64,000 bases of DNA from Arthrobacter sp. YD4 (GCF_030410515.1 NZ_JAUHHD010000002.1:41419-105418), one strand, 5' to 3'; positions 26,076 through 34,361 are shown, counted from the first letter of the stretch. The notes: generated by a model not told the origin, from the sequence alone. Program-made: numbers and translations.

Positions 26076-27185
26076 TTACCGGCCCAGGATTTCCAGCACC
26101 GTGCGGGCGGTCGCATCCCACCCGGGCAGGTGCTGCCGGGCGTCCAGCGCGGTGGCGCGCCACCGTGCCCGGAGCTCCGGCTCCGTGAGCCAGCGGCGCA
26201 ACAGCTCCGTCAGGGGTGCGGGATCCTCGGCGAGCGCGACGGCGGCGCCCGGCAGCCCTGCGTCGTCCCCTTCGGCCTCTTCGCCCGTAGCCCTGGCCGC
26301 CCCGGGTCCTGCCTGCGGAGTTCCGGCCTGCGGGGTTCCGGCCGTGAGGGCCTCCAGCGCCCCGGTCCCGCGCCGGATGATCGCGGGGATGCCGCGGGCG
26401 AGGGACTCGGTGACGGCCATGCCGAAGGTTTCCGCGCGCGAGATCAGCAGCGTGAGGTCGGTCCGCGCCCATTCGGCGTCCAGGGCGTCCCCGCGAAGCT
26501 CGCCCGGGATCCGGACGCGCCCACCGAGCCCCAGCCGTTCCGTTTCGGCGCGGAGCAGGGCGGCGTACTCAGGGTCCGCGGTGTCCGCCCCCACCAGGGC
26601 AGCGGACCAGTCCAGGTCGGTCAGGGCTGCGAGCGCCCGGAGGAAGAGCAGCTGGCTCTTGTTCGGCAGCAGCGCGGCCACCATCGCCAGGTGCGGCGGG
26701 GTGGACCCGACCGCAGTCCCGGCGGGGTCGGTGCCGGGCAGCGCGACGGCGACGGTGGTATCGGCGCCGTCGAGGCCGTGCCGGGCGCGCAGTTCCGCCG
26801 CGGCGGAACTGCTGCTGCAGATCACCCCGGCCGCGGCGGCAACCGCGCGTCCTTCCAGGTCGGCATACCCGTCGAGCGGCATGTGGAGCAGGATCCACAC
26901 CGGCGTCCCGGCGCGGGCGGCGGCCTCCAGCTGCTCCGGGGCACCGCAGGCCACGAGCCCGTCCACCAGGGTGACTGTCCCGGGGCCGGCCGGTTCCGCC
27001 AGCAGGTTCCCCAGCGCCGACCGGTCCGCGGGGCCGCCCACCGGCCAGTCGCCGTCGGCGGTCCGGGTCGTGGCGGGCACCCCGAGCGCGTCGAGGGCGC
27101 GGACCAGGGCCGCGTTGTAGGCGTTGCCGCCGGAGTTGTGGTGGACGTTGCCGGGCAGGACCAGGCGGATGGCGGAGGGCTGCAC
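26076..27185 (-). CDS. Family 4 (GT-B) glycosyltransferase
   Basis: A 369-residue transferase. The N-terminal glycine loop region LPGNVHHNSGGNAYN starts at residue 8. The C-terminal nucleotide-sugar half shows MVAALLPNKSQLLFL and the E-x7-E type motif in SRAETFGMAVTESLARG. A short repeated insert (AGTPQAGTPQAG) lies near residue 300. The GTG at 27185 is chosen because homology begins at once; it is 5 bases after the stop of the QueD-like gene, although no strong ribosome-binding site is seen. It is the last gene of a three-gene operon and probably glycosylates the product of the two upstream genes. Confidence 0.87.
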   Translation of the reverse strand: MQPSAIRLVLPGNVHHNSGGNAYNAALVRALDALGVPATTRTADGDWPVGGPADRSALGNLLAEPAGPGTVTLVDGLVACGAPEQLEAAARAGTPVWILLHMPLDGYADLEGRAVAAAAGVICSSSSAAAELRARHGLDGADTTVAVALPGTDPAGTAVGSTPPHLAMVAALLPNKSQLLFLRALAALTDLDWSAALVGADTADPEYAALLRAETERLGLGGRVRIPGELRGDALDAEWARTDLTLLISRAETFGMAVTESLARGIPAIIRRGTGALEALTAGTPQAGTPQAGPGAARATGEEAEGDDAGLPGAAVALAEDPAPLTELLRRWLTEPELRARWRATALDARQHLPGWDATARTVLEILGR

Positions 27186-27190
27186 CGGGG

Positions 27191-27589
27191 CTAGTCGGCG
27201 TCGAACTCGAGGGAGTAGCTGGCCCACGCGTCCGGGGTCTCGCGCAGGGTGACGTCGATGCCCGCGAGCGCGCGCCCGTCGTCGCCCTCGCGGATCTGCG
27301 CGGCCACGGCGTCCGCGATGTACTGCGCCAGCGCCTCGGTGGTGCTCAGCTTGCCGGCGAAATCGGGGTGCTCGTCCAGGTTCTTGTAGTTCAGGCCGGA
27401 CAGGACGGCGCCCAGCACCTCGCCCGCCTCGCCGATGTCCAGGACGATCGCATCCTGGTTCAGGCTCCGGCGGCGGAAGGTCACCTCGGTGACGAAGGTG
27501 GCGCCGTGCATGCCCTGCGCGGGGCCGAACGCCGGGCGGGGCAGGCTGTGGGCGATCATGAAGTTGCTGCGGACGGTCAGGCTGAACAC
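27191..27589 (-). CDS. QueD / 6-pyruvoyltetrahydropterin synthase homologue lacking catalytic residues
   Basis: A 132-residue protein with the T-fold layout of QueD/PTPS. Of the zinc ligands, His14 (FMIAH) and His28 (MHG) remain, but the third (the second His of HGH) is Ala30. The catalytic Cys aligns with Ala24, and the Asp-His pair of LDH is Asn67-Tyr68. The substrate-anchoring Glu85 (STTEALA) and a late RET motif remain. Normal carboxytetrahydropterin synthesis is therefore unlikely; it may bind a pterin or act differently. It lies between a dehydrogenase and a glycosyltransferase with gaps of 3 and 5 bases. Confidence 0.82.
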   Translation of the reverse strand: MFSLTVRSNFMIAHSLPRPAFGPAQGMHGATFVTEVTFRRRSLNQDAIVLDIGEAGEVLGAVLSGLNYKNLDEHPDFAGKLSTTEALAQYIADAVAAQIREGDDGRALAGIDVTLRETPDAWASYSLEFDAD

Positions 27590-27592
27590 GGA

Positions 27593-28618
27593 TTACCTCG
27601 TGGTTTCTGTGGTGTGCGGGTATTCGATGACGTGGCAGAGGGCGTCGAGGGTGCCGTCGGAGAGTCGCTGGACGACGTCGGGCAGCTCCTCGAAGCGCGA
27701 GGTGCCGGTGAGGAAGGCCTCGAAAACGGGGTCGCGAAGCAGCGACACGGCGAGGTTCAGCCGGTCGGCGGTGGTGCGGCGGTGACGGCGGGCGCGCGCG
27801 ACGACGCCCACCTGGCTGGCCCGGATGGAGAGGCGCCGGGCGTGGAAGTCCTCGCCGAGGGGCAGGCTGACGCTGCGGTCCGCGTACCAGGACATTTCGA
27901 TGATCTCGCCCTCGTCGCCCACGAGCTGCAGGGCCCGTTCCAGCCCGGCCTGGGAGGCGGAGCAGTGGATGACGATGTCGCAGTCGCCGGCGGCGTCGTC
28001 CGGGTGGCTGAACTCGACGCCCAGGGCGTCCGCGAAGGCGCGCTTGGCCGGGTCGATGTCAATCAGCTGCAGCCGTTCCAGCGGGAAGCCGGCGAGGAGT
28101 TTGGCCACCATCCCGCCGACCAGTCCTGCGCCGATCACGGCCACCCGGTCCCCCAGCCGCGGGCCCGCTTCCCAGAGGGCGTTGACGGCGGTTTCCACGG
28201 TGCCGGTGAGGACGGCGCGGCGGGCCGGGACGCCGTCGGGAACCTCGGTGAGGGAGGTGACGGGGACGACGTAGCGGTCCTGGTGCGGGTGCAGGCAGAA
28301 GACGGTTTTGCCCTGCCACTCATCCGGCCCGGCCTCGACGACGCCCACGGAGAGGTAGCCGAACTTCACCGGACCGGGGAAGCTGCCCTCCTGGTGCGGG
28401 GCGGCCATGGCATCGGCCACACAGTCGGGGACCCGGGCGTTGTGCACCACCATCTCGGTGCCTTTGCTGATGCCGGAGTAGAGGGACCGGACCAGGGCCT
28501 CGCCGGGGCTGGGCGCCGGCAGATCCTCGGTGCGGAGTTCGCCCTGTTCCGGGCCGACGGTCCAGTAGGCGGTGGCGGTGCCCGCGGTCCGGGCGGAGGG
28601 CGCATTCGAAATAGTCAT
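27593..28618 (-). CDS. MDR-family dehydrogenase (zinc-type alcohol dehydrogenase, BchC-like)
   Basis: A 341-residue medium-chain dehydrogenase. The N-terminal GroES-like half has LYSGISKGTEMVVH, the form seen in BchC-type and related dehydrogenases, rather than the GHE zinc motif of classical alcohol dehydrogenases. The nucleotide-binding domain has the Rossmann GAGLVGGMVA and LQLIDIDPAKR. It is the first gene of a tight operon with the QueD-like and glycosyltransferase genes, suggesting one small-molecule pathway, possibly a modified pterin or similar glycoside. The substrate is not identifiable. Confidence 0.85.
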   Translation of the reverse strand: MTISNAPSARTAGTATAYWTVGPEQGELRTEDLPAPSPGEALVRSLYSGISKGTEMVVHNARVPDCVADAMAAPHQEGSFPGPVKFGYLSVGVVEAGPDEWQGKTVFCLHPHQDRYVVPVTSLTEVPDGVPARRAVLTGTVETAVNALWEAGPRLGDRVAVIGAGLVGGMVAKLLAGFPLERLQLIDIDPAKRAFADALGVEFSHPDDAAGDCDIVIHCSASQAGLERALQLVGDEGEIIEMSWYADRSVSLPLGEDFHARRLSIRASQVGVVARARRHRRTTADRLNLAVSLLRDPVFEAFLTGTSRFEELPDVVQRLSDGTLDALCHVIEYPHTTETTR

Positions 28619-28745
28619 TGTGCTGTCGAATCTAGTGCCGTGCGGGCGCCGCCGGAAGCTTCCCGGGGCGGTCCGGGCGCGGCGGCCCCGTTGTGCCGGG
28701 CTCGTTTTGGGGTTCGGCCCCGCGCTCCGGTACCCTAGTCAGGTT

Positions 28746-28835
28746 GGTGACGTGTCCGAGCGGCCGAAGGTGCAACACTCGAAATGTTGTTTGGTGTAAA
28801 AGCCAACGTGGGTTCAAATCCCACCGTCACCGCCA
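28746..28835 (+). tRNA. tRNA-Ser (anticodon CGA)
   Basis: A class II tRNA with acceptor stem GGTGACG/CGTCACC, anticodon stem CAACA/TGTTG and loop CTCGAAA, a long variable arm, T-loop TTCAAAT, and an encoded CCA. It reads UCG. It lies at the transition from core-like to patchwork sequence, a common place for integrases to act. Confidence 0.96.
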
Positions 28836-28844
28836 CGTAGCGAG

Positions 28845-28885
28845 GCCCCTGCTTCCCTTTGTTTACAAGGGAGGCGGGGGCTTTT
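28845..28885 (+). terminator. Rho-independent terminator after tRNA-Ser
   Basis: A 15-bp stem with two G-U type pairs and a 7-base loop, followed by CTTTTGCTTT. It begins 10 bases after the tRNA CCA. Confidence 0.88.
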
Positions 28886-29064
28886 GCTTTGTCCGGATAA
28901 ACCTCATTGGCAAAGAATTGGCAAACCTTTCCTGCAGCAGACAAGTCCATCGTCATCGGGCCTGGGCATCACTTCACTCAGCTAGGACGACCACCTATTC
29001 TCAAATTTTCGCATCCCTACGTGGCGAGGACAGGGCCAGGAGCAAGAAGTGGAAGAGTTGAGTC

Positions 29065-30009
29065 GTGACCGATCTCAAACTGTTCCTTATAAATGGCGGC
29101 CGAGCCTCAGAGCTCACATCCCGCAGTTTCGCCCTCGAGAGAAATCTCCAGACCCTCATTGAGGAAAACATGGATGTCACCTTCGGTGTCAGGTATCTTG
29201 CCAGCGAGTACACGACAGGCAAGGTCCACCGCGGCCGCATTGACTCGCTGGGCCTGGACGAGAACGGATCGCCGGTGATCTTCGAGTACAAGCGGACGTC
29301 CAATGAGAACGTCATCAATCAGGGGCTCTTTTATCTGGATTGGCTCATGGACCACAAGGCAGAATTTCAGATTCTGGTGGCCTCCCGGCTGGGTGCCGCG
29401 ACAGCTGAGAACATTGACTGGTCTGCGCCACGGCTGATCTGCGTCGCGAACGACTTCACGCGTTATGACGAATATGCAGTCCGGCAGATCGATCGGAATG
29501 TTGAACTTGTCCGATACCGGGACTTCGGTTCCGACCTTCTGGCCATTGAACTGGTCACGTCAGTTTCGACAGAGACAACGGCTACCACCCGAAAAGCATC
29601 CTCCATCCCAGCGCCTCTTGCCGAGGCGGCACCAGGGAAGAAATCGTCACGGGCCAAAACGGTTACCGAGCTGCTCGCGTTGGCAGATTTTGAGTTGGCG
29701 TCCCTCTACGAGAAGTTCGAGACGTTCGCGTTGTCGCTGGGTGATGACGTCGTGAAGAACGAACGCTCTCTCTACTTCGCCTTCCGCCGGCTGAAGAATT
29801 TCGCCTGCGTGGAAGTCCACCCGACATCGAAGAACTTGCTGGTGTACCTGAAGCTCCCCCCGGCGTCGGTGGAGCTGGTGGAGGGTTTCAGCCGGGACGT
29901 TAGCAAGATCGGACACTTCGGGACGGGCGATCTTGAACTGAGGATAAGTTCAACCGCCAACTGGCCACTGGTTGAGGAGCTAACCCGTCGGGCCTACGCT
30001 GCCAACTGA
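29065..30009 (+). CDS. DUF5655 protein with N-terminal nuclease-like domain
   Basis: A 314-residue protein. The N-terminal half shows a PD-(D/E)xK-like core: Asp in RGRIDSLGLDENG, then the EYKR motif in PVIFEYKRTSN, and a helix with Gln (NQGLFYLDWLM). The C-terminal 110 residues match DUF5655 (FETFALSLGDDVVKNERSLYF, VHPTSKNLLVYLKL). Related proteins are found in defence islands and mobile regions, sometimes as DUF91/NucS-like endonucleases. The start is GTG. It is the first gene after tRNA-Ser and has no partner gene, so a role in DNA defence is only inference. Confidence 0.82.
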   Translation: MTDLKLFLINGGRASELTSRSFALERNLQTLIEENMDVTFGVRYLASEYTTGKVHRGRIDSLGLDENGSPVIFEYKRTSNENVINQGLFYLDWLMDHKAEFQILVASRLGAATAENIDWSAPRLICVANDFTRYDEYAVRQIDRNVELVRYRDFGSDLLAIELVTSVSTETTATTRKASSIPAPLAEAAPGKKSSRAKTVTELLALADFELASLYEKFETFALSLGDDVVKNERSLYFAFRRLKNFACVEVHPTSKNLLVYLKLPPASVELVEGFSRDVSKIGHFGTGDLELRISSTANWPLVEELTRRAYAAN

Positions 30010-30679
30010 GCGGCTGCCGGCGACCGCACTCGGATTGCAGCGCCTACCGCTCTAATCACGTTGATGTTCCCGGACAACTTATGCGCCTAAGTGGCGCAGT
30101 CGTTACTTCGCGGGGCGACCCAAATTCGGGCTATGCCCTTACCAGCTTCGTTGACTCGTCACTCCTCTCCACAGTTGGGGCATGGCCCGATCAGGGGGCG
30201 TTCCATAAAGCACGGCTTACAGACATCGCCTCGTCGGCCTGCTGAATCACGCCCGGCAGCGCCGGAGCCGGACGACATTTCGGCGCAGGTCTGGCAAGGG
30301 GGCAGAGTTCGCATCTGCTCCTCTGAAGCACGGTACGGTGCTGGGCCGAGCATCGAACCGTCGCTGGCACGATAGAAGTGCGAGCAGTCCTCATGATGTC
30401 GTCGTCGAGGAACGGCTCCGGTCGCCTGGCCATCAAGGCTAATCGGATCTTTGACCCAGATGAGACCCGGATACTCAACTTTCGTTCACATCACCACGTT
30501 AATCCCGCACTCCGAAATTTGTCTGGACCCCTCCCTTTGACCTACCACGTGCGCGGCAACTCGGGCCGGTGTCACGTGCCAGCTGGTGATCTGCGACGGC
30601 AATCATCTAGTGCACCGGCCGGGCCCTAGACTAGCTCCAGCCCGAGAGTCGGGCGCGAGTATCGCAAAGTTGGATTTCC
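30010..30679. other. Gap of 670 bases with no secure gene
   Basis: No confident gene. A short Cys-rich reading frame on the minus strand is described separately. The rest shows no repeat, tRNA or family match and may be decayed sequence; codon structure is poor in all frames. Confidence 0.5.
30159..30353 (-). pseudogene. Possible zinc-ribbon gene fragment
   Basis: A 64-residue frame with three Cys pairs: CQTCAE, CKPCFME and, at its end, CPNCGEE. The spacing recalls a short zinc-ribbon or the N-terminus of an HNH-type endonuclease. The stop comes right after CPNCGEE, where such proteins usually continue, so this is probably a truncated remnant. No ribosome-binding site was identified. Confidence 0.3.
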
Positions 30680-31486
30680 ATGGTGCCGCTGATGTGCCCA
30701 CTAAATGTCGATCACGAGGGCGTCGAGGTACTCGAAGCGCTCCCGGACGGTCGCAACAAAGCCTGGTGCCCAAACTGCGACTACGCCTGGGTGCATGGGG
30801 CGGACCGGCTGCACTCTGCGCGTATGACCGCACAGCCTACCCCTCGCCCCATGCCTACCGCGGACCAGGCCTCCCCTGAGTTGATGGCTCGCGCCCAGCT
30901 CCTCAAGTCGGAATTCCTGAGCCAGGAGCACGCCGGGCTCGATCCGCGCGTGCCGTCCTTTTGGGCGAAGTATCAGCGCATATTTAGTGAAGAGGGCCTT
31001 TCCGCAGCTGGCCCCGCTGAACTGCGAGCATTTGGGACGGACACGAGCGGGTCAAACCTCGGCATCCAGTCCACCTTCCTTACAGCTTTCGACAAGGATC
31101 CCGAGTATGGCGCAGCTCGGGTCCGGAAAGTGGTTGACCACCTGCTGCGGGGTACCGGCAAGCCTCTGGAAGACCGACTCACGAACTTGGTCAACGGGAC
31201 GCTCAGCTTTTCGTTCCCGGGCTTCAAGGAACTCCTGCTTTCGAGGGTGCTCTCGGTCATGTACCCCAAGCGGTTCCTGACCCTCCTGACTTACGAGCAG
31301 AAATTGGTCGCGGCCAGGGACGTGTACGGCCTACACCTGCCACCCTACGATCGGGCTAGGATCGGCCACCAGATCGTTCAGAGCAATGACTTGCTCGCAG
31401 GGCTCGCCGGCGACGGCTTCCTTCACCGTCCGCACGCGGGCGAGTTCCTGTGGTGGGTCCAAATGCAGCCTCCGGGGGGGAACTGA
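30680..31486 (+). CDS. Unknown protein with N-terminal zinc-ribbon-like motif
   Basis: A 268-residue protein not recognised. Residues 1-40 have Cys/His residues arranged as a small zinc finger (MCPLNVDHEG, then WCPNCDYAWVHG). A Pro-rich hinge near residue 55 leads to a helical domain of about 200 residues with FWAKYQRIFSEEG, FPGFKELLLSRVLSVMYPKRF and a C-terminal HAGEFLWWVQ. The hinge contains an alternative ATG (MTAQPTPRP) that would remove the finger. The C-terminal FLWW element is reminiscent of N-terminal domains of McrB-like restriction proteins, but this is weak. It stands in the accessory region after DUF5655. Confidence 0.55.
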   Translation: MVPLMCPLNVDHEGVEVLEALPDGRNKAWCPNCDYAWVHGADRLHSARMTAQPTPRPMPTADQASPELMARAQLLKSEFLSQEHAGLDPRVPSFWAKYQRIFSEEGLSAAGPAELRAFGTDTSGSNLGIQSTFLTAFDKDPEYGAARVRKVVDHLLRGTGKPLEDRLTNLVNGTLSFSFPGFKELLLSRVLSVMYPKRFLTLLTYEQKLVAARDVYGLHLPPYDRARIGHQIVQSNDLLAGLAGDGFLHRPHAGEFLWWVQMQPPGGN

Positions 31487-31580
31487 AGTGAGCGAACTTC
31501 CTCAATCAGTCCTGTCGGCCTGCTGTACTCTCTCTGCCGATAAAATTCAAAGACCACCACACGACGAACGGAAGGTCGCT

Positions 31581-31814
31581 ATGGGTTACCCCCAGCAGCC
31601 TGGAGATCTCCCCAAAGAGCAACCTGACCGTGTCCTGACCCCCGAGCAGATGCGCGAACTCACCATCGATACGATGGCCAGCTGGGCTCTTGACGGGTTG
31701 TACCCCTCCCGCGCGACCGTCGAGAGCATCAACGAGTTCCTAGCCAGCGGACTCACGCCCGAACAATACATCGAGAAGTTAAAGGAGAAGTGGCGTCAAG
31801 CGGAGGGTGACTAG
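31581..31814 (+). CDS. VbhA-like antitoxin domain protein
   Basis: A 77-residue protein. After a Pro/Gln-rich start, residues 30-72 match the VbhA antitoxin fold (TMASWALDGLYPS, then a helix and LTPEQYIEKLKEKW). VbhA blocks Fic toxins through the motif S/T-x3-E-G/N. Here it reads S34-x3-D38-G39, so the inhibitory Glu is replaced by Asp. No Fic protein (HPFxxGNGR) is encoded in the window. GGAAGG lies 6 bases before the ATG, so this start is preferred over the longer frame. Confidence 0.72.
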   Translation: MGYPQQPGDLPKEQPDRVLTPEQMRELTIDTMASWALDGLYPSRATVESINEFLASGLTPEQYIEKLKEKWRQAEGD

Positions 31815-31952
31815 TCCTTCGGTTCTGACTTTTGGCGTTACAAGGCTGTTCTCTTTGACAGCGCTGCCTATCGATCGGGCAAATCCGAAAGGGGATCCTT
31901 CACCGGGACGATGCCGGGCGGGGCGCTCTGTTCAGCAATGTAAGGATGAGTT

Positions 31953-32231
31953 ATGAACAATGTCTTCCTCACCGGGCATCTTGTTTGCAGTGACCAAGAG
32001 CAGGTCGGGGTGGTAGCGCAGCACCTACCCCTGCACATCAAGCTGACACGCGCCGAGCCGGGATGCATTTCCTTCGAGGTGAACCCGACTCAAGACCCGC
32101 TGATCTGGCAGGTCAACGAGCAATTCCAGGACAGCAACTCGTTCCGCGCACATCAGCGACGAGTCGCGGAGAGCGAATGGGGCAGGGTCAGCGCACATGT
32201 CGATCGACACTACGAAATTGATGGCTTTTAG
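31953..32231 (+). CDS. ABM-domain (quinol monooxygenase-like) protein
   Basis: A 92-residue dimeric alpha/beta barrel type protein of the antibiotic biosynthesis monooxygenase family. The segments GCISFEVNPTQDPLIWQVNEQF and FRAHQRRV...WGRVSAHV correspond to the active-site strand and helix of YgiN-like monooxygenases. The substrate is unknown. The upstream TAAGGATGAGTT contains a usable ribosome-binding site. It stands alone in a region rich in remnants. Confidence 0.8.
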   Translation: MNNVFLTGHLVCSDQEQVGVVAQHLPLHIKLTRAEPGCISFEVNPTQDPLIWQVNEQFQDSNSFRAHQRRVAESEWGRVSAHVDRHYEIDGF

Positions 32232-32506
32232 CCCGTCCGCTGATCGTCGGTGCAGCGGTCACCACTGCACGCTGCCAGATGGAGGATCCTTCAACGGACA
32301 ATGATCATCCATCGCCGACCTTCTGTGTCATCCGAAATATAGTCATCTCGATTCCGCCGCAGCAGCCGATCCCTTTCCGCGCGGGACAGTTCGACAAGAA
32401 TCGCCGCAGAAGCAACTCCGCTTCCGTCGTCACGGGAGCGACAGAGTCGGCAGCTCAGCACTCCGGGCTCCGCATCCATGGGAAGCGGACGCTCAAATGG
32501 CCGATG

Positions 32507-32735
32507 CAGCGACGACTGGGCGTCAAGGACTCCCTCGAACTCGCCTGGCAGGACTGGCAAGGATCCGCGGGCTGGGACCGGCTCGGGGGCCATCGAGGGC
32601 CTCTACGCCGCCGGTGAGGCCGCCGGCTTTGGCGGCGGCGGCGCGCACGGTTACAACGCGCTCGAAGGAACCTTCCTCGGTGGCTGCATCTTCACCGGAC
32701 GGACAGTGGGCCGCTCCCTGGCCGCCGCAGTGTGA
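32507..32735 (+). pseudogene. Remnant of a KstD-like FAD-binding dehydrogenase
   Basis: Two pieces of one protein family lie next to each other in different frames. The first (QRRLGVKDSLELAWQDWQG) is an N-proximal part of FAD-binding dehydrogenases. The second (GLYAAGEAAGFGGGGAHGYN, then LEGTFLGGCIFTGR) is the C-terminal FAD-binding end. About 400 intervening residues are missing and a frameshift lies at the junction near 32580. The gene is dead; it shows that deletion has acted here. Confidence 0.8.
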
Positions 32736-32847
32736 GCGGACACGAGCCGCCGTGGACGCGTCCCGCACCCACCCGGGGTTGTCCTCGTGTGTAAGTCCGG
32801 GCGCCTTCATGCCGGCACGTTTGTGTGCGCTTATAACAGCGGCAGAC

Positions 32848-32984
32848 AGCCTCGGGCGGGTCACGTCGCCCGTGGCCTTCTACACCTTCGACGATCTCCC
32901 CGCGGCGAAACATCAGACACTGCCCGATGAAGACGCCTCGTCGGCGCCCTGGAGCGGGCCGAACCCGACATCAACGAGGCGTAA
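32848..32984 (+). pseudogene. Remnant of a YhcG-type (DUF1016) C-terminus, copy 1
   Basis: The frame reads SLGRVTSPVAFYTFDDLPAA and on to QTLPDE, parallel to SLGRATSPVAVAAYTYDSLP in the intact YhcG protein at 35545. After one frameshift it continues LVGALERAEPDINEA and stop. A second, similar tail lies at 36588. Both are followed 46-50 bases later by a dif-like site. Confidence 0.75.
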
Positions 32985-33023
32985 ACCGAAAGCCCGGCCA
33001 AATGCTTTTACCGGGCAATTCTT

Positions 33024-33051
33024 GGCGGCGATAACGAAGACTATTTCGATT
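33024..33051. other. Weak dif-like site
   Basis: GGCGGCGATAACGAAGACTA and the next eight bases match the actinobacterial dif pattern at about 18 of 28 positions. It is listed because it has the same distance from a YhcG-type tail as the stronger site at 36737. Confidence 0.35.
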
Positions 33052-33146
33052 CAAAAAATGGAAATCGTGGCTCCGTCAGAAGAGAGTACGGCAGAATATC
33101 GCGTCGCTGGTGGCCATAGACGGGGCGGAGGATGTACTTTTGCTCC

Positions 33147-33554
33147 ATGCTGACAGGATTCAAGAACTTCATCATGAAGGGCAACGTCGTAGACCTTGCC
33201 GTCGCCGTCGTGATCGGGGCCGCCTTCGGCGCCGTTGTTACGGCCCTAGTTCAAAGCGTTCTCATGCCGTTCATCGCGGCATTGGTCGGATCACCGAACT
33301 TCGATAGCTTCGCCGTCGTGACCCTCAACGGAAACGACATCAAATTCGGTGTCCTACTCACCGCGATCGTCAACTTCTTGCTCGTGGCGGCAGCTATCTA
33401 TTTCGTTATCGTCGTGCCCATGAACCACATGATCGAGCGCCGCAACCGTCGCCTGGGCATCCAACAGGATGTCAAGGAAGAAGCGGCCGAAGACCCGCAA
33501 ATTGCGCTCCTCACTGAGATCCGAGATACCTTACGACAAGACCGCCGGGCCTAA
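33147..33554 (+). CDS. mscL: Large-conductance mechanosensitive channel
   Basis: A 135-residue channel that opens under membrane tension and releases solutes on osmotic downshock. The N-terminal amphipathic helix and pore helix (FKNFIMKGNVVDLAVAVVIG) are conserved, as is the second helix (LLTAIVNFLLVAAAIYFVIV) and a C-terminal bundle helix. The ATG at 33147 gives the canonical MLTGFKNF start; an ATG five codons upstream is possible. It stands alone between two dif-like sites. Confidence 0.95.
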   Translation: MLTGFKNFIMKGNVVDLAVAVVIGAAFGAVVTALVQSVLMPFIAALVGSPNFDSFAVVTLNGNDIKFGVLLTAIVNFLLVAAAIYFVIVVPMNHMIERRNRRLGIQQDVKEEAAEDPQIALLTEIRDTLRQDRRA

Positions 33555-33695
33555 TCAAGCCTGCGGCCCAAACCTCGCCAATATCCGCTATCAGGCGACA
33601 TCGTACTGACCGATGCTGCGGTAGCGTGCTCTTAGGATCCTGGCACACCTACGGCCGAACGTTGGCTTTGTTGTTTCCGTCATCAATGAAAGGAC

Positions 33696-33923
33696 ATGAA
33701 AGTGGCTGTTTCGATTGAACTTGGCAAGGCGTTGGACAAGGCCTACGAGAACTCGACTCTGGACGAGATCCTGTCGGCTCCGCCATCGGCACTCGCCGGC
33801 CTGACCGAAAAGCACGACGAACTGCTTGCCGGTATGGGCATCAAAACCCTCAGGGATCTGGGAAGCAACAAGTATTTCGCTACGGCCGGCGTACTGGTCG
33901 CGCTCTCAGGCAAGGTTGGTTGA
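33696..33923 (+). CDS. Small helix-hairpin-helix-like protein
   Basis: A 75-residue protein. Residues 32-72 (LAGLTEKHDELLAGMGIKTL then RDLGSNKYFATAGVLVAL) match a short HhH-type module seen in many small stress-associated proteins. The ATG follows AAAGGACATGAAAG, with AAAGGA 5 bases upstream. Function is unknown; nucleic-acid or protein binding are both possible. Confidence 0.72.
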   Translation: MKVAVSIELGKALDKAYENSTLDEILSAPPSALAGLTEKHDELLAGMGIKTLRDLGSNKYFATAGVLVALSGKVG

Positions 33924-33970
33924 CCCTGCAGCAGGGAGTCCGGCCCAGCACGATCGGCACTTAGCGACTG

Positions 33971-34090
33971 CCCGTTGACCTATTGGTCGGCCGGACGTAC
34001 TTTGATAGGGATCGCCCGGCTCAACCACTGGGCATCACCTCCTGAGCCGCCCCGCGCATGACGCTAGCCCCCTAGCTAGCGCGGGGCGAC
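33971..34090. repeat. Direct repeat, copy 1 (4380 bases from copy 2)
   Basis: About 120 bases align without gaps to 38351-38470; identity is highest from GATCGCCCGGCTCAACCACT onward. The 3' part folds as a hairpin with outer stem CGCCCCGCGC/GCGCGGGGCG and an inner stem GCTA/TAGC. Confidence 0.85.
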
Positions 34091-34333
34091 TCCTCCGACG
34101 TCGAATGTCTCCTCGGAGCCCGATCGCCGACGGCGTCCTTTAGGCTCACGGATCGTCAGGACCGAGGACGTTCGGCGGCGAGGGAAAAGCCAGCTGCGTA
34201 TCGTTTCCTGTGTCGGAATTATCCCTGTTCTGAACCTAACTGAGGTACGCGTCAACGCTGTTTTTGGGGCGGGCTACTGACCTACGGGAAAACTCGGGCT
34301 CGATCGGATTCACACCCGGGGGGTTGTCGGCCG

Positions 34334-34361
34334 GGCGCCGATAATGAACCTTATGTAAGGC
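34334..34361. other. dif-like XerC/XerD site
   Basis: GGCGCCGATAATGAACCTTA and the next eight bases (TGTAAGGC) match the recalled actinobacterial dif consensus (TTSRCCGATAAT-VNAC-ATTATGTCAAGT) at about 21 of 28 positions. GATAAT and TTATGT arms flank a 5-6 base centre. No recombinase gene is adjacent. Confidence 0.55.

Noticed and set aside
28811..28835. Second copy of the tRNA-Ser 3' end as an attachment site
   Set aside because: I looked for another copy of the T-arm and acceptor end to the right and found none in the window.
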